A DNA stretch of 64,000 nucleotides from Cyprinodon diabolis (Eukaryota; Chordata; Actinopteri; Cyprinodontiformes; Cyprinodontidae), in NCBI GenBank assembly GCA_030533445.1, contig CM060081.1, positions 40,017,611-40,081,610 of the forward strand, read 5' to 3'. Of the stretch, positions 18,206 through 31,400 are shown piece after piece. Every line of letters begins with the position of its first letter. Position 1 is the first letter of the stretch. The notes under the pieces are model-generated. The model worked only from the letters and a program-made list of their open reading frames with translations. It made no database searches and was not told the DNA's origin. A program made the translations under genes and the position numbers.

Positions 18206-21200
18206 TGGCTGTAATTGAAGAGGGTTAGGGTTACATGTACATGTCTTTTTTATACCTTTAATTTGTTAAAAAAAATTAAATAAGAAAGTATGCCTCAAAT
18301 ATTTATCTTTGTAGTCAATTCATTAAGATGCTCCTGTTTTTAAATGCTTTTATGGAGTAGCAGAGTACTACAGACAGGTCAGTCTGGCTGCTAGGCTAAC
18401 TGGGTGTTAGCACTTGGCTACAACTTGGCTGCCTCAAACTTGGCGTTGCTCTCTGGGATTACCCAGTGCCTGTTGTCAGTTTGTATCAGCTAAAATGACT
18501 ATTACTCAAGCAAAATCAATCCTTGGGCTTTAAGAAAAAAGGGATATTTACTGGCCTGAGAGCACAATAAACAATATCATTTGATTTCCTGCTAAAGTCA
18601 GTAAAAATTAGCATGCACTGCACTTTAAGAAATTTCATATTTAAAGACTAAAATACAGAGATTGTCCCAATAATCTAATCTAACTAAATATACTGATACT
18701 GAAAAATAAAATACACCATACATTTAATATCACATTATTTAAACGCACAGATTTTGTTATAGCTAATACAAAATAATATGATTATTCATTGTTTGATTAA
18801 ACTTTAAATCCCATCAAAGTATTTAGCTTTTTTTTTTCCAACCTTATAATACAAAACCAGCATGGCATCTGGTAATATAAATCGTATGTCTTATGTCATT
18901 TTGGAAGATTCAATGAAACAGAAAGGGAAATGGGCAAAATAGCCCATCTATTAACTCCCATTCATTAACAAAATAATAAATAATAATAATTAAACTTAAA
19001 ATAAAAACAACAGCAATTAAAATGTGTATGTAAAACCTGAAGTAAACCAGGAAAGTTTACCAGAAGTAACATGATGCTAAAAATGATGTTGTTAAATACA
19101 AAAAAAAACTTTTCTGATTAATAATATTTTATTAATTTGGTTGTATGATTGATTTAATACCAAATGAAAAAGACAAAGTGTACTGATCAACAGAAATAAA
19201 AAGAATCCGCCTTTTTGTCAACTTGTCAACATAGCTTCAGGGCTGAGATCTTCAACCTGGAGAAACAGATCACCTCCAGCGTTCACTAAAATAGAATTGC
19301 TGTATTGGATATCACCCTCGGCAAAAGCTAAATAAAAATACAAAAACGCCGACGACATCTTTATTATGAAAACTCTTTAGCTTGTAGGTCATTATTTATT
19401 GTTTACTCGCTACAACATTGGGTTTACTTCGCATTTAAGAGGTAAAATGAAAAAAAAAAAACATCAGATTTTTTTCCTCCTATTTTTAGAGTCAGAGAGA
19501 GGGGGTGTGTGGAAAGGTTCAAAATAAAGTGAAGTCGTGCTCACAGGGAGTTTGCCTTTAAAGAACTCTTCTGGCACATCAGAACACAGTTGCATTTAAG
19601 CATTAGGAATCATAGGATAACTAGGATGGAGAGTATTCTTCTCTCAGGATTTGGAGAAAATCATCTTATTCCACAGATTGTTACTAATATTATGGACAGC
19701 AGGATTTGAGATCTATGAAAAAGAAAATAGCAGGCAGGTCATTTGATTCAGCCCTGCAGCTTGAAATAAAAAATAACTCATCATGCTTGCTGCGACTAGC
19801 AGCTAAGGGCATTGCTAGTCATAAAGTTACACCGCAAATAAAAAGCCTCTTTAGTAAAGTACCTCCTACACTGGTGCACAAAGAGCAACACTTGCAAAGT
19901 CTCGCTTTGGGAGGGCGGCTTTCATCCCTCTCAAACCATAACATCAACACTGATCGAATAGAGGAGGTCGAGGATCAGGAGATCATCCTAAACATTTCAA
20001 ACTGAGCTAAAATTACACATTTTAACATGTTTTTGTATGCAGCTTTTAGAATGACAAAGCTTGAAATAAATTGACAAATACATGATTAGTTAATGAATAG
20101 TGATTTTTTTTTAATAACAATGGTTGGCAATGAAATGATAGTATGCCCTGTGCAGCGCCCCCTGAGAATGGATAGGACGTAGCAATAAAGCGAAGAAAAC
20201 ATGATGATGCAGCTGGCAAGGACAGATGTCCCTGAGAGCTGCAGGGATTGAAAACATTTGGAGGATGAGTGGAAGAAACAATGAGCAGCCACAGGCTAGA
20301 AAATGAAAATACAGTGCATGTTGAAGTACAAAAAAATCCTTAAATTAGTGACTTTATTCCCAAAATAAACAAATTTAGTGTTTAACATTCAATGAAAACA
20401 ACCAAACTAATACTGACCTTCAGCTTAGAGAACAAAATAAGCTTTATGGGCCAAGATAGTGTGCAAAAAAAAAAAAAAATCTATTTCCTTTCCTTGGATT
20501 TTTTCCTTTCACATTTTTACCACTTACAGACATAAAGAACAATTACAAAGATTTTAAGAGAAATAAAAGCTCGAGATAGGTAAAATGTTCATATATACTA
20601 TATTCACTATATTCTCATTTTTCCAAAGGTAATGGAAACATTAAGGCGGAGATTTGAAGAGTGACACATATTTCAATCTGTAATTATTAGTCAGAGTCTA
20701 AATATAGCATCCATACTGAGCCTTGTGATCTAGCCAGGAGCAATAATTAAGTGCATTGTGTCTGTCTGACTTACTGCATGTACCGCTGCCCCTACTGAAG
20801 TCTATGGTCATTATCATCAAGCAATCACTGTAATCCACAGCTGTGTGCCTTAGAGTAAGTTTAAGAGACTAATTTTACATATTATACAGTTTCAGGTTGA
20901 CATCACTTAATTCTTCCCTTATTGTCCTACTTGAGATGTTTCTGCCTGTACTATGAAGGTAATATACCAGAAATAGTAAAAAGAAAAAAAAGTCCATATA
21001 TAACTGCTACAGCAATAAATGACCACTCTCAAACAGAAATTATCCTTTTAGGGTGATTTTTTCTCTCTCTGCTGCAGTACACCAAAAAACAGCATTTCAG
21101 CCTGTAGAGCCAGCTTTAAAGCAGAGCTGCTGAGTAGGGGACCAGGCACTTTACTTTCTTTTTATCTTGCAGTATTTAGTATTTTGGTTTGCAGTCAAAT

Positions 21201-21640
21201 ACTCCATATATAGTCAATGGGTTTTATGTCAGGTGAGTTTTCTTGCCAATCAAACACCTAGATGTATAATGTTATGGTGCGTCCAAACCGAATAGGAAAA
21301 AACTGTCATTTTCATTTGCTTTTGTTCGTCTGATATTTCACCAGAAATATGCATGGTCAGCTGAAGCAATTCACTCAGCGGGTGAATGCACATGACATAG
21401 GGTCCACCCCGTCATTTAGTCTACTGTTCTTTGTTTCACCTTGTCCCTGGGTCCAGTGGATCCTACAAAGATTCTCCCAGTTCAGAAGTGGTGGATCAAA
21501 GATGCTAACCACTGATTTTAAGGGAAGTTGCGACGAGATTCTGGAGCTCAGCAGGGAATTCAGAGCATTTAGCCCAGCAGAAGGAGCACCAGCACTGGGG
21601 CGATGTACAGTAGTCTGCTGTGTCCCTCTCTAGAGCCAAG
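18206..21640. other. Intergenic DNA, nothing recognised
   Basis: AT-rich with A runs (for example a 15-A run near 20466). A 99-codon frame at 19706-20005 (+) has no recognised domain; its Lys/Ser/Leu composition does not argue for a real protein and I leave it unassigned. Confidence 0.4.
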
Positions 21641-21647
21641 GAACCAC

Positions 21648-22145
21648 AGTGGAAGTTTGGAGGTGGACATTGGTAGACTGAAGAAGCCGGCAGGGCAAAC
21701 AGTGCCAGAGCGAGGAAGAGCCTGCAGCTGGCTGGGGCTGAATGTACAGGCTAACTGCGGAGGATAGAAGGAGGGCACCCATACATCAGAGAAGCCCGCT
21801 GGGCCAACATTGCCAGAGCAGGGAGAGGCAGTTGGCCGGGGCTAGTCTCTGAGGCAGGACCACCCACAGTCGGTTCCTGAGAGCTGTTGTCCTGCAGGTT
21901 TTATAGGTTTCCCTGCTTCAGCACAGTGTTTCCATTGATAGCTGATTAACAGACTTTTGCTGAACTGAGTTCATCAGAATCAGCTGTGATAAAGTAGGGA
22001 AACTGTTAAAACATGCTGGACAGTGGCCATCAAAGACAAACTTTGTGCAGGCCTAACTGCAGAGGATTGACCGAGGACAGTGTTATATCGGAGAAGCCCC
22101 AAAATGGGGAGAGGCGGCAGCAGCTGGTCAGTGTCTGAGCTAGTG
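21648..22145. repeat. Decayed minisatellite, about 100-bp unit
   Basis: Three degenerate copies of a G-rich unit: about 21648-21745, 21750-21850 and 22047-22145. Shared words include TGCCAGAGC with a following GGAGAG, GGCTAACTGCGGAGGAT (CCTAACTGCAGAGGAT in the third copy) and GAGAAGCCC. Copies two and three are separated by a MITE (about 21868-22046). Open frames here (21349-21633 +, 21569-21778 -) are not recognised proteins. Confidence 0.5.
21868..22050. mobile_element. Palindromic fish MITE
   Basis: Left arm near 21882-21924 (GTCCTGCAGGTTTTAT, then GTTTCCCTGCTTCAGCAC) is the imperfect reverse complement of the right arm near 21982-22028 (GCTGTGATAAAGTAGGGAAAC, in two parts, then ACATGCTGGACAGTGGC). 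This long-inverted-repeat layout around TTTCCCTGC and GCAGGACAGTGG words is widespread in teleosts. No coding content. Confidence 0.65.
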
Positions 22146-24299
22146 GTAAGGGAGGACAACGAGCAGTCCTTCTCAGACTTAATTAAAAGAGCTTTTTCAA
22201 AACTCCCCACTTCTTCCTCTATCACAACTCAACCCCTTTTTTGAAAAAAAAAAAAATAATAACTTGTCTCCACTGTAGGTCTAAGCCACACGTAAATATA
22301 AACAAAAGTTCTGATTTTTCATCATTTCACCATTGCCTGGTTAGAAACGCAACTTTCGCTCCACTTTGCGTACAGAATAGCCCTCAAAATAGGGAAAACA
22401 CGGAAAACGTTTGCAAATTTCGTGTACGGTTTGAACACTCCTTATTGGCAATCAAAATATTTGATTGCCAATAAAGCTTTCCTTAAAAGGAGAAATAGAT
22501 TATGTAGATCCTGTACTACATTCAGACTCTGGAATACTGAGTTTCTCACCTTTTTCTATCATACTTTACCTTCCTTTTAACTTTTTTTTATAAATATGCT
22601 GTAATTCTGTACTGCAAACTTTGTAGCTGTGAGCCATTTACCAGAGGCCTTTATGGCTTACCTTTCTTGCAGGGGATGAGGGTCAGGGCAACTGTCAAGC
22701 CAGCTGGCCTCCTAAGTGATTGTACGGACCCGACTTAAAATTAACGCAATAAATACACATTTCCCACATTTTACTTATTTGTTGTTTTGATTTCATGGAA
22801 ACCGAATTTGGAGACTTTATTATTATATTTATTCACAAAATAAATTCTGACTAATTAGTTCCAATTTTTACATTTAATTACTTCAAAAAAAATTTGTTTT
22901 CATAATATTCTAATTAGCTTAGATCCACTTTCAGAAACAGTTTTTTTTTTAAAGAAAGGTTCTTGTAAATCATGTGTGATATTTACACTCTCCTGAGAAG
23001 GTGAATTTTCGGTTTTCACAATCTGTAAACATTAGTATACATTAATTAAAATATAAACACTAATTTTGATAGGTCTCACACTTTGTACTTAATTGCTGCA
23101 AAAAAAGTATGTTATTTTTTAATACCTTAATTAATTCAGATGAATTTTTGACTCATCTTCTGGTATGTTTTATGCATGACAGGTTGCAATTAAAAGACAT
23201 CTCAGCCTGAGAAATCCATAACAGCCTTAGGGCTAACTTGTTGTCACAGTCATGGAGGGAAGGGGATGAAGATGAGATAAACTGCAGGTTGCATAGAGTC
23301 TTGACTAGCTTCCAACTGATGTAAGTTTTACCTAATAAATAAAGGTTTACCTTCAACAGTGAAGAAAGCCAAATTTTCTTCTCTGCACTGCTATGTGTTA
23401 CCCTCCTATTTCCTTGTCGGGGAGCAGCAGGGCAGCGTTGCTCATCATGCTGACATTTCACAACGTGCTCTCTGCATGACGCATGTTAGGGAGTATTCGG
23501 CTGTCTGAATGTGTGGACCAACAGAAATTAGCACTCTGCATGAGGTGCTACAGCAACTTTAGAAATGAATGATAGATTTAGCTATTTTTGTGAAGTGGGC
23601 ATAGATAATGAAAAGCAGCGATGCAGCTAACTGGCTAACCAAAGACAAAAGAAAAGCAAAATAATTCTTCGGCTGATGGATCATAGCTATGGAAGCAAAT
23701 ATGTCTCAATTTTCTATCAAAAATGGATAAATATAAAGGCTTTTTCATGTTCAAAATTAAGCTGCATTTCTTGTCTAATGAATAAGATTAAAAATAAATA
23801 ATCCCAGTCACATTTTCATTCTCTTCTTCAAAACTGCTTATTTTGCAGATTAATTAAAATCATTAATAAAGATTTCACATTTAATTTGTAAAAACGTCCC
23901 AGCAAAAGGTGACCAGAACTCATATTAAAATGTCAAATTTGAAAATTAAAATGCATTAAGAATAATGCTTTTTTTTTTTTCAAGTCATAGCCGCATTTTT
24001 TGATAAAAATAGCAATAAATTTCCCAAGCTTTTTAATTTTCCTCTGCAGGACTGCTAATTTTGTTACTTAATCCAGATGATTAATAAAGTAACATTTAAC
24101 ACTTAATTCATAAAACATGTCCCAGTGGGCAAAATTCTCTGTGTTATTTTAAAATTATATAAGAAAAATACAAGAAAAAGATATATATTCTAAATTAAGC
24201 AATGCTTGTACTTTTCTCTTTTAGTTCTGTTTATGTTAACAGTTTTTAAGAAGAAAAAATAAATAAATTTTAGATGATCTATGAGCAATTGTTATACAT
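22146..24299. other. Intergenic DNA with one perfect hairpin
   Basis: No gene recognised. Includes the 33-bp hairpin at 22442-22474. Frames 22241-22474 (+) and 23153-23461 (-) have no known motif. Confidence 0.4.
22442..22474. repeat. Perfect 15-bp hairpin
   Basis: Arm TTATTGGCAATCAAA at 22442-22456, three-base loop ATA, and the exact reverse complement at 22460-22474. Not part of any repeat I can name. Confidence 0.9.
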
Positions 24300-25320
24300 A
24301 CTTCTTGAAATGGGAAAGATGGACCCAGTACTCAGGCGGGTCAGAAGGTGGGAAGTTTTTAAACAAAATAAAACAGAACAGAAATGAAACACAGGCTGCT
24401 GATCAGCGGACCTGCAGCGGCCGCAGTGGGAAGGCGGGTCATCGCTCATCACTGGCACTCTGGATGTGGGAGAAACACCGGTAAGTGACCAAGATAATCT
24501 GACAGAAGATGATTATCTTTGTGAGTCACCTAGCTGGTTTAACAGTTCAGTCCATCCTCTCATCAAAGGCAGGATCAGCCGATGCACTTCCAACAAGATG
24601 TGGCGCAGAGCTGACCAGAGTGTCCCAGATGCAACAATCTCAGTTAGCAGGCAGTAGAGCGATCCAGGTCAGGGAAACAGATCAGAACAGGACCGTTCTG
24701 AGATCCAGGAGTCCGTAGCCTGACCAGGGGTTCCGCACAGGAACAGAAAGATCCAGGGTTCCAGGAATCCATAGAGCGCTCAGGCAGGATCAGAGTTTTA
24801 AGAGTAAAGCAACGAGCTCAGACAGACACGGCAAGATGGAGACAGGTGGGCTCAGTGGTAGAGAGGAACAAAGACAAGACATGGTACCAGGATAACTGCA
24901 CAACTTTAACTGTACTCCTCCTAGGAGCCAGGATCACGAAAATTAAAACTGGCCTCCCCCACACTCCGAGCCGAAACTCTGAGGACTCCGCGGAGATGGG
25001 CCAGAACCCGAGCTCCCCCCGCAGGCCGAGCCAAATCCCAGAGGGCTCAGTGGAGAAGAGCCAAGACATGATCAGGAGACTGGAGACAAACACCAAACCC
25101 TCTCAATCCACTGTCCTCCAGGGATGGGAACATGAACCAAGGACTAAACTTATACTAAACGACACAGAGAAAACATGGATAACAAATGATCTGACCCCGA
25201 TAGCTGGGCTGAACTGTATATATAGCAGAGGGAGCAGGTGAATAAGATCAATGATGATTAGAGAGCAGGGAGGGTACATTAGGTGAGTGATTAGATCAGC
25301 TAACGGGGCTGTGATCATGA
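24300..25320 (-). mobile_element. LTR-like block, reverse orientation
   Basis: About 1 kb, C/T-rich on the minus strand. On that strand it begins GTCATGATCACAGCC near 25320, has a TATA box (plus-strand GTATATATAGC near 25216) and ends near 24300 in a GGGTCC block, like the solo LTR at 17686, with which it shares TTTAACAGTTCAGTCCATC and AAGATGTGG-type words. The end near 24300 is eroded and no target duplication was found. Frames 24281-24718 (+), 24846-25241 (+) and 24818-25096 (-) are chance frames in it. Confidence 0.55.
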
Positions 25321-28104
25321 CTTTATGAGTCAAAAAATTCAGCTTCAACTTTGAAATTAAACATTTTGATTTGAAATGTTTTAATTTGTGCTCAATAAAA
25401 AAAAAAAATCTACTCTTTTATTTGGGCTGTACTTTGGGTTATCACAAAAAAGTGATACAGCAAAAATTATATAGATCTAAAAGAGAACAGAAATGGTTTC
25501 AATAATCGGTGACAAGTTAAACAGTTCCATGTTTTCTTACAACAGAAGAGGAGAGATTGAAGAGTTGGAAACATTTGGGGCGATAAGGCGAAACGCAGGC
25601 AAACAGGTCATCACAGTCATTGGTGCTGACTCATGTCTCCTGCAGGCTTGTAGGCGATGTACAGAAGCCAAGACTCCCCCTTTCCAGAATTTCTCTCGTT
25701 ATGCCATCATAATTCAGCCTCACTTTACTACTCTGACCCTGGCCTAGATTTAGCATCACTTAATTTCCTTGCAAATGACAGAAGGAGGTCTTGAAATGGT
25801 TTAGATAGTATACCATTGGTCCTATACTCAGTTTTGTATGTTAATCACTCTATAACATGGAGATTTGTCTAAGCATCCACCAGATTCCCAAAGAAATTAA
25901 AAGCTGAATTATCCTTGGTTTGTGCATTTTATCAGACCAATGGGATCGCCTCACTTGTTCTTTGCCCTTTTAGTTTGAGTAAAATCCTATTTGGACCAGC
26001 TAAATCAAATCAATATTCCAATAGTGGCATTTTATTTTATAAAGTTGATATTGATCATGAATTGAAGCTAAAGTTAATTTTATCTGCTGCTGGTTTTCAA
26101 AATAAAGGCATTATCTTTGTTTACGATGCTTTTCATTGTATGAAGAAACTCAACATCATACAAAATCCAACTTGGATTGCAGTTTTGTAACATAAATGGA
26201 TGTAAATTGTGTACCAATTTGAAGAAGTAGAAAAACAAAGTAAAAAATATAGATTGTATTTATTTACCCTACATAATATTCACACTCCATACAATAAATA
26301 TCTTTTTAAATCCATAGAAGTAACGGACATGATGTGACAGTAAAAATGAGATTTTTGTCTTCTGCAATAACTGAATCTTTCTTTTATGTTTGTATGGAAT
26401 TGGAGGTAACTCTAATTATAGCACTTAATTACAACTGGGAAAGAGCCAGGGTCTTCATGCTGCATGGGTAATGGAAGGAACCATGCTGCCAGCCCTGCCC
26501 AGCAGCCCCAGAGTCTGATGACTCTTATCAGTGAGCTCTTTCAAGCCTTTTGACCTTTCAATGGTGCCCAGAGCCATCCATTATCCCCTCTTTCCTTCCA
26601 GAGAAACGCACCACAATAAACCATTGCATATTTTTCCTTTACTACAGGTAAAAGCTGCAAATGATTTCCTCTAGCAGATCCTGCCAAAGTGATTAACTAC
26701 CCTCAGCATGACGGACAGCATCGATCAGAGATTGATGAGAATTACCAGCAGATTCTCTCAGTTCTGCAGGAAGTTTCAAAAGATTTTCTAAATATTTAAA
26801 TTCCCTTTCACCCTCATTAACATTGCTATGGGAATTATTACATTCACTGCTTGCAGAGCACCAGAGGGGAAGGTCGTTTAGTATCTGGTAAAATGCCATG
26901 AGAAGGACTACTTCCAGCAATAAATTAATGAATTAAATTGAAATACAGAATGAGGACTTGTTAACCATCAGTCAATTATGTGTAATTTCAAATACAGTGT
27001 GAAGATTAATTTTTTTATATTGGAGCAGCTGAATCATCTAAATCGTCAGAAGTTGAAACTTTTACAGTATACATAGATTTTTTTAAATCTAAAAATATTT
27101 TATCTTTAGAAATGGACAGACATAAAAGTTGGCTTTCATTCTGAGCATACATGAAAAAACGAAGTTTTTACTGCTCAAATTGGTGACACTGATTAATCTA
27201 CAAACAGCAATATAATCTGGAGCACTTTTAACCTGAATACAAATAGTCAGCTGTAATGTTGTAACAGCAGAAAACAACTCATTTTTGCTTCTCTGTGTAT
27301 TTAAAAAAAAAACACAGAAACCATTTCAAAGTTTTGGCCACTGCATGCATTAGAATAGCTTTGTAAACTGTTCGGACAGAATAATCTCGTATCAGAAATA
27401 AAAACTTGGATATCTTTATACTTTAATGATATGTAAATCATGGTAAGCTACAAATAGATTCCTTTCTATTTGTGGCAGACTACAGCGTAGAGCCCTCTGC
27501 CATTACTAAACAGCCAACTAAACCATGCAACACTATAATCAACCTCAGAGTTTGCCAGAGCAGCATGAGGAATAGATTTTACAAATTTAGACCACAACGG
27601 ATGTGTTTTTCTTTTCTACAACAAACCCAAGGCAGCTAACATTTAAATAATGTTACTAACAATTTTTTTTCTTCCAATCTGTTATTTAAACACAGATACA
27701 CATGCACAGTTTGTATACCCCTATCGAAGTGCACATTTCTTGGAATGTTAACTTACTATTTTAAGTACCTTTACATTATTCATTTTCTTATGCTGTAGAT
27801 GATCCATTTCTGTAAAGCTATTTGCATGTTCAATTCAGAAAGGACATGCAAATAATATCTTTTGTGTCTGTACTTGCATGAATGCTCATATCATATTCTT
27901 ATGACCTAACTTTGCAAATTTATTGCTGGAGGATGTGAAAATGTAAAATCTTCCACTGCAAGGCAATTATCAACCTTTAAAAGCTTGCAGGTCCAGCGTT
28001 TGCATTTATATCTAGCAAGTATTCCAAAAAAGTTTAAAAACAAACTTCTTAATGTAATAATTTATTAAACTATTTACAGATATTCTCTTTACAGATGCTA
28101 TATT
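25321..28104. other. Intergenic DNA, possible conserved non-coding blocks
   Basis: No gene recognised. An 84-codon frame at 25493-25747 and a 91-codon frame at 25915-26190 have no known motif. The block at about 26400-26640 is complex and unique-looking. An 11-bp inverted repeat holding two octamer sites lies at 27819-27854. Confidence 0.4.
27819..27854. promoter_or_regulatory. Inverted pair of POU octamer motifs
   Basis: TATTTGCATGT at 27819-27829 and its exact reverse complement ACATGCAAATA at 27844-27854, 14 bp apart. Each arm holds a core close to the octamer ATGCAAAT (the right arm has it exactly). Binding is not shown by sequence alone. Confidence 0.45.
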
Positions 28105-28430
28105 TGTCAGGGTTCTGTCCTTTGTTTTGGTTTATTTTTAATTTTCTCTGTAATTTTGTGTCTTTGTAGTTGTTTTTTGTCAGTTTTGTATCTCTTGTGT
28201 TACTTTCTGTTGCCCCCTTGTGCCTGTTTCCTCCCCCCTTGGCTCCCTTCTGGTTACGTAGTTCTATTAACACCTGCTCCATATCAGCTCATTAGTCCAT
28301 CCTTTGCTCTGTTCCCCATATATACACCACCTCTGCAGCTCCTCATTGCTGGTTTCTTGTTGTTTTGTTGCTTTGTCGTCTCTTTGCTCCCCGTGAGAGT
28401 TTTTCCTGAAGTGATTTCAGATTTTGTGAA
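28105..28430 (+). mobile_element. Partial LTR (5' half)
   Basis: Begins TGTCAGGGTTCTGTCC and continues T-rich to a TATA (CCATATATACACC near 28316) followed by ACCTCTGCAGCTCCTC. The same TATA-to-CTGCAG arrangement is found on the minus strand in the solo LTR at 58412-58877, so the two are related. The expected 3' end (R and U5) is missing. Confidence 0.5.
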
Positions 28431-31400
28431 ATAATAGAAAATATTCTATTTTGTTTGTCCTATTTATTTTTAAGACTCATTTACAAAAACATCTCAAAAA
28501 TGTACATTTCTCATACTTACAAGCAACTGTAAGGTTCGTCCCTCTACTGAACACAAGGGACTCTTCTGCTCTCCTTAATGCGTCCTAACAGTATTTTTTG
28601 GCAAGGACATTTGTTGTACTGGGGCACTAAAATATAGATTTACAAACCGTATTTTGTTGCTTTTGTGGATTATTTTAGTGTGAGATCAGCAAGACATATT
28701 TAATATGGTCTTAGATCGATTTTAGGAAGGAATTACATTTTAATATACATATAATAATTCATCATCACTCTTTGGTGAGTTAAGGTGTCCTGTGTTCTAT
28801 ATTTAAGGAATTTATTTGATATGGGAAGTTTAGATCAAGATTAATACTATAAACATTGATTCTTTGGTCAGGCTGTAGTTAAACAGCAGTAAAATGAAAA
28901 GGCTGCTATAGCTCTGTGTTCTGCAACAGTTAAGTAGTAATACAGACTACATAACACTAACACTTCATATAACTCACACTAACACTAGCAGTTATAAGCT
29001 TGATGGACACAATCAGCCCAATGACAAGGTAGATCAGTTCTCCCTCTCAGAAGCATTTTCCAGGAGCAGTTCTGAACCCCTCGTCACTCTGTCTGCTGCA
29101 GTACAAATAAAGGCAGAAACATGTTTATCAGCTGAGGGCTTAGTTGGATAATAAACAGGGAACAAAACAAACCTGTGCACCCGTTGAACTCCTAGTTTTA
29201 AAGCTATTTGAGGCTAATGTGGCTGATAAAAACACAGATTAATGGTGCAGACAGACTGAAACTGACAGTTAGGGGGGGGGGGGAGCAGCCCACCCTGCTG
29301 CTATAGTTAATTACTAAAGAAAACATGTAAAATGACCAGAGGGACAGAAATCACAAAGGGCTGTTGACGAATATTCTTGACTAAATCCTTAGTTATACTG
29401 TACCAAATATAATTCTTTTTTCCTACAGATCCTTGTTTGATTTTTATATAGAATTGTTCTCTATTTGATGCTCAGGGGTAAAATGTCTTATTGCCATTAA
29501 CAAACTGACAACCAAAAAGAAACATACAGAGAAAAAATCAAATTGAGTAAATAAAATCAAATATTTTAATGGCTGAATCAAATTAACATAAGGAAGGGTA
29601 AGACAGGGTTGAATACTATGGGGGCCAAAATGGACACAATTTAAAATAAAAGCAAAAATATTTGAATTGCCCAAAAAATATACCAATACACATTGGTGTT
29701 AAGTATTTCCATCAATTAAAAAAAAAAAACTTTATGTAACTTTATGTCTTTGTTAAAAACTCTCATGTATTATTTTATTTTTTTATTTTTTTGCTTTAAT
29801 TAAGCAATATGTTATTTTCCAGTATATTTTGCTAAGCATTTTCAAAAACGTACAAACAATCTTATAGTGATTCATTTGCTCCTATGTTTCTCAGTTCTGA
29901 TCCGTCAGAGAGTTGTCCTATCAAATAAATCAAGGTAGGTTTGTCATATTTTGTCTGAACCAAAAACAATCTGCCCTTAAAGAACTGTTTGCCACGGTAT
30001 CCAAAATTATATTTAATATTGTGTAATTTTCCTAGTATCAGTTTCAATTTTAACATTTAAGAAACGTGAGAGCCTTAATACCTAATGTAAGCCTATTATA
30101 TCCTTACTTCTGCTGTCATTTGTTGGGGTAACAAAGAGAGGTTGATTTAAAGAAGCTTAACAAGTTGATAAAGAAGGAGATGTTTATTTTACAAGCAAAT
30201 ATATTCTTCATAAAACAAGGACAAATTCAAACTACCCTGAAATTCCTCTTGATCAAAACCAGGGTACAACACCAGGGTTTCTTAAATAAGGGGCTTTTTA
30301 AAGCCACCGTAAGAAAGATTGTTACACAAGACCCATCCTGCCCACAGTCATCAGCATCTACAAAATCTAACTGAAGGAAACCCCATGAGAGTTGCAACCT
30401 TTAATTTTCTTTTGAACTATTTTTAAAATAAAATTAGTTCAATTAATCATCACTTTGGATTAAGCTGCCATTAGCAAGGTAGTTAGGGTGCATAGAATGT
30501 AATCTGTTTTTATTAACAAGTATGGCACTTATGTTTCTAAGTCTGAAATGTTAAAATTATTATTCGCTGTTCTTATTTTTTAGATACTCAGAACTGCTCC
30601 TCTGCAACTCTTCACATAGTGTTTCATATGATGTAAAACCTCACAGTGCACCAGAGGTGCCACTCAAAGGGACTATGGAAAAGAGTTGGCTGCAAGTAAT
30701 CAGGATGAAACAGATTATTTTCTCCAATCCATTTATTCTTTATCTGAGAATGTAAATATGAGGGAATTTGTTGAAGTCAGAAAAATAGCAGCATGATAAG
30801 AAGCTGTGTGATGCTTTGTACAAGCAAAAGAGTGGAAGAAGGAAATTCTGATAAAGCATTGTGCCTTTGCTCAATTGCTGATACTTGGAAGAAAATGACT
30901 CCCCGTCACTATGGATTGCAGCTGTAAAGGTAATACCAGAACAATTCTACAAAAGAGAGACTGAAAGAGAGGTTAAGAACTGTGTCCAACAGATCTTTGG
31001 AAGTCCAAAGAGTTGTCTGGTAGTTACTCATTGTTATCCACAGATATATAGAATCCTGTCCATCAACATAAAAACTCCAGATTGGCCCTGATTTCCCATC
31101 TGCACTTTAAAGCTAGCCATTACAAGGAAACTTTGAATCATTTCTAAAAGAAATACCTCTATCTCGTTTAGACTTCAAATGGGCTTCAGCAGGAGTTTCT
31201 AACATTCCTTCACGACAAATAACTTATGTTGCGGATAATAGACAGAAATGCCAATCAGCGTGGAATTGTCATTTTTTTTAATCATTACATTCAAGTAGAA
31301 AATAACAGGATGATTACAATTTTCAACACTCACTTAAGGGACTCATTTTTTTGGTGCTGTTGTACAAATGTTTGACAAAGGCTTTGTTCTTGTACAGGTT

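Noticed and set aside
19706..20005. 99-codon frame as a host gene
   Set aside because: No recognised domain, no neighbouring exons, and the lengths are expected by chance in this much DNA.
25493..25747. 84-codon frame as an exon
   Set aside because: No splice-site pattern or conserved motif could be defended.
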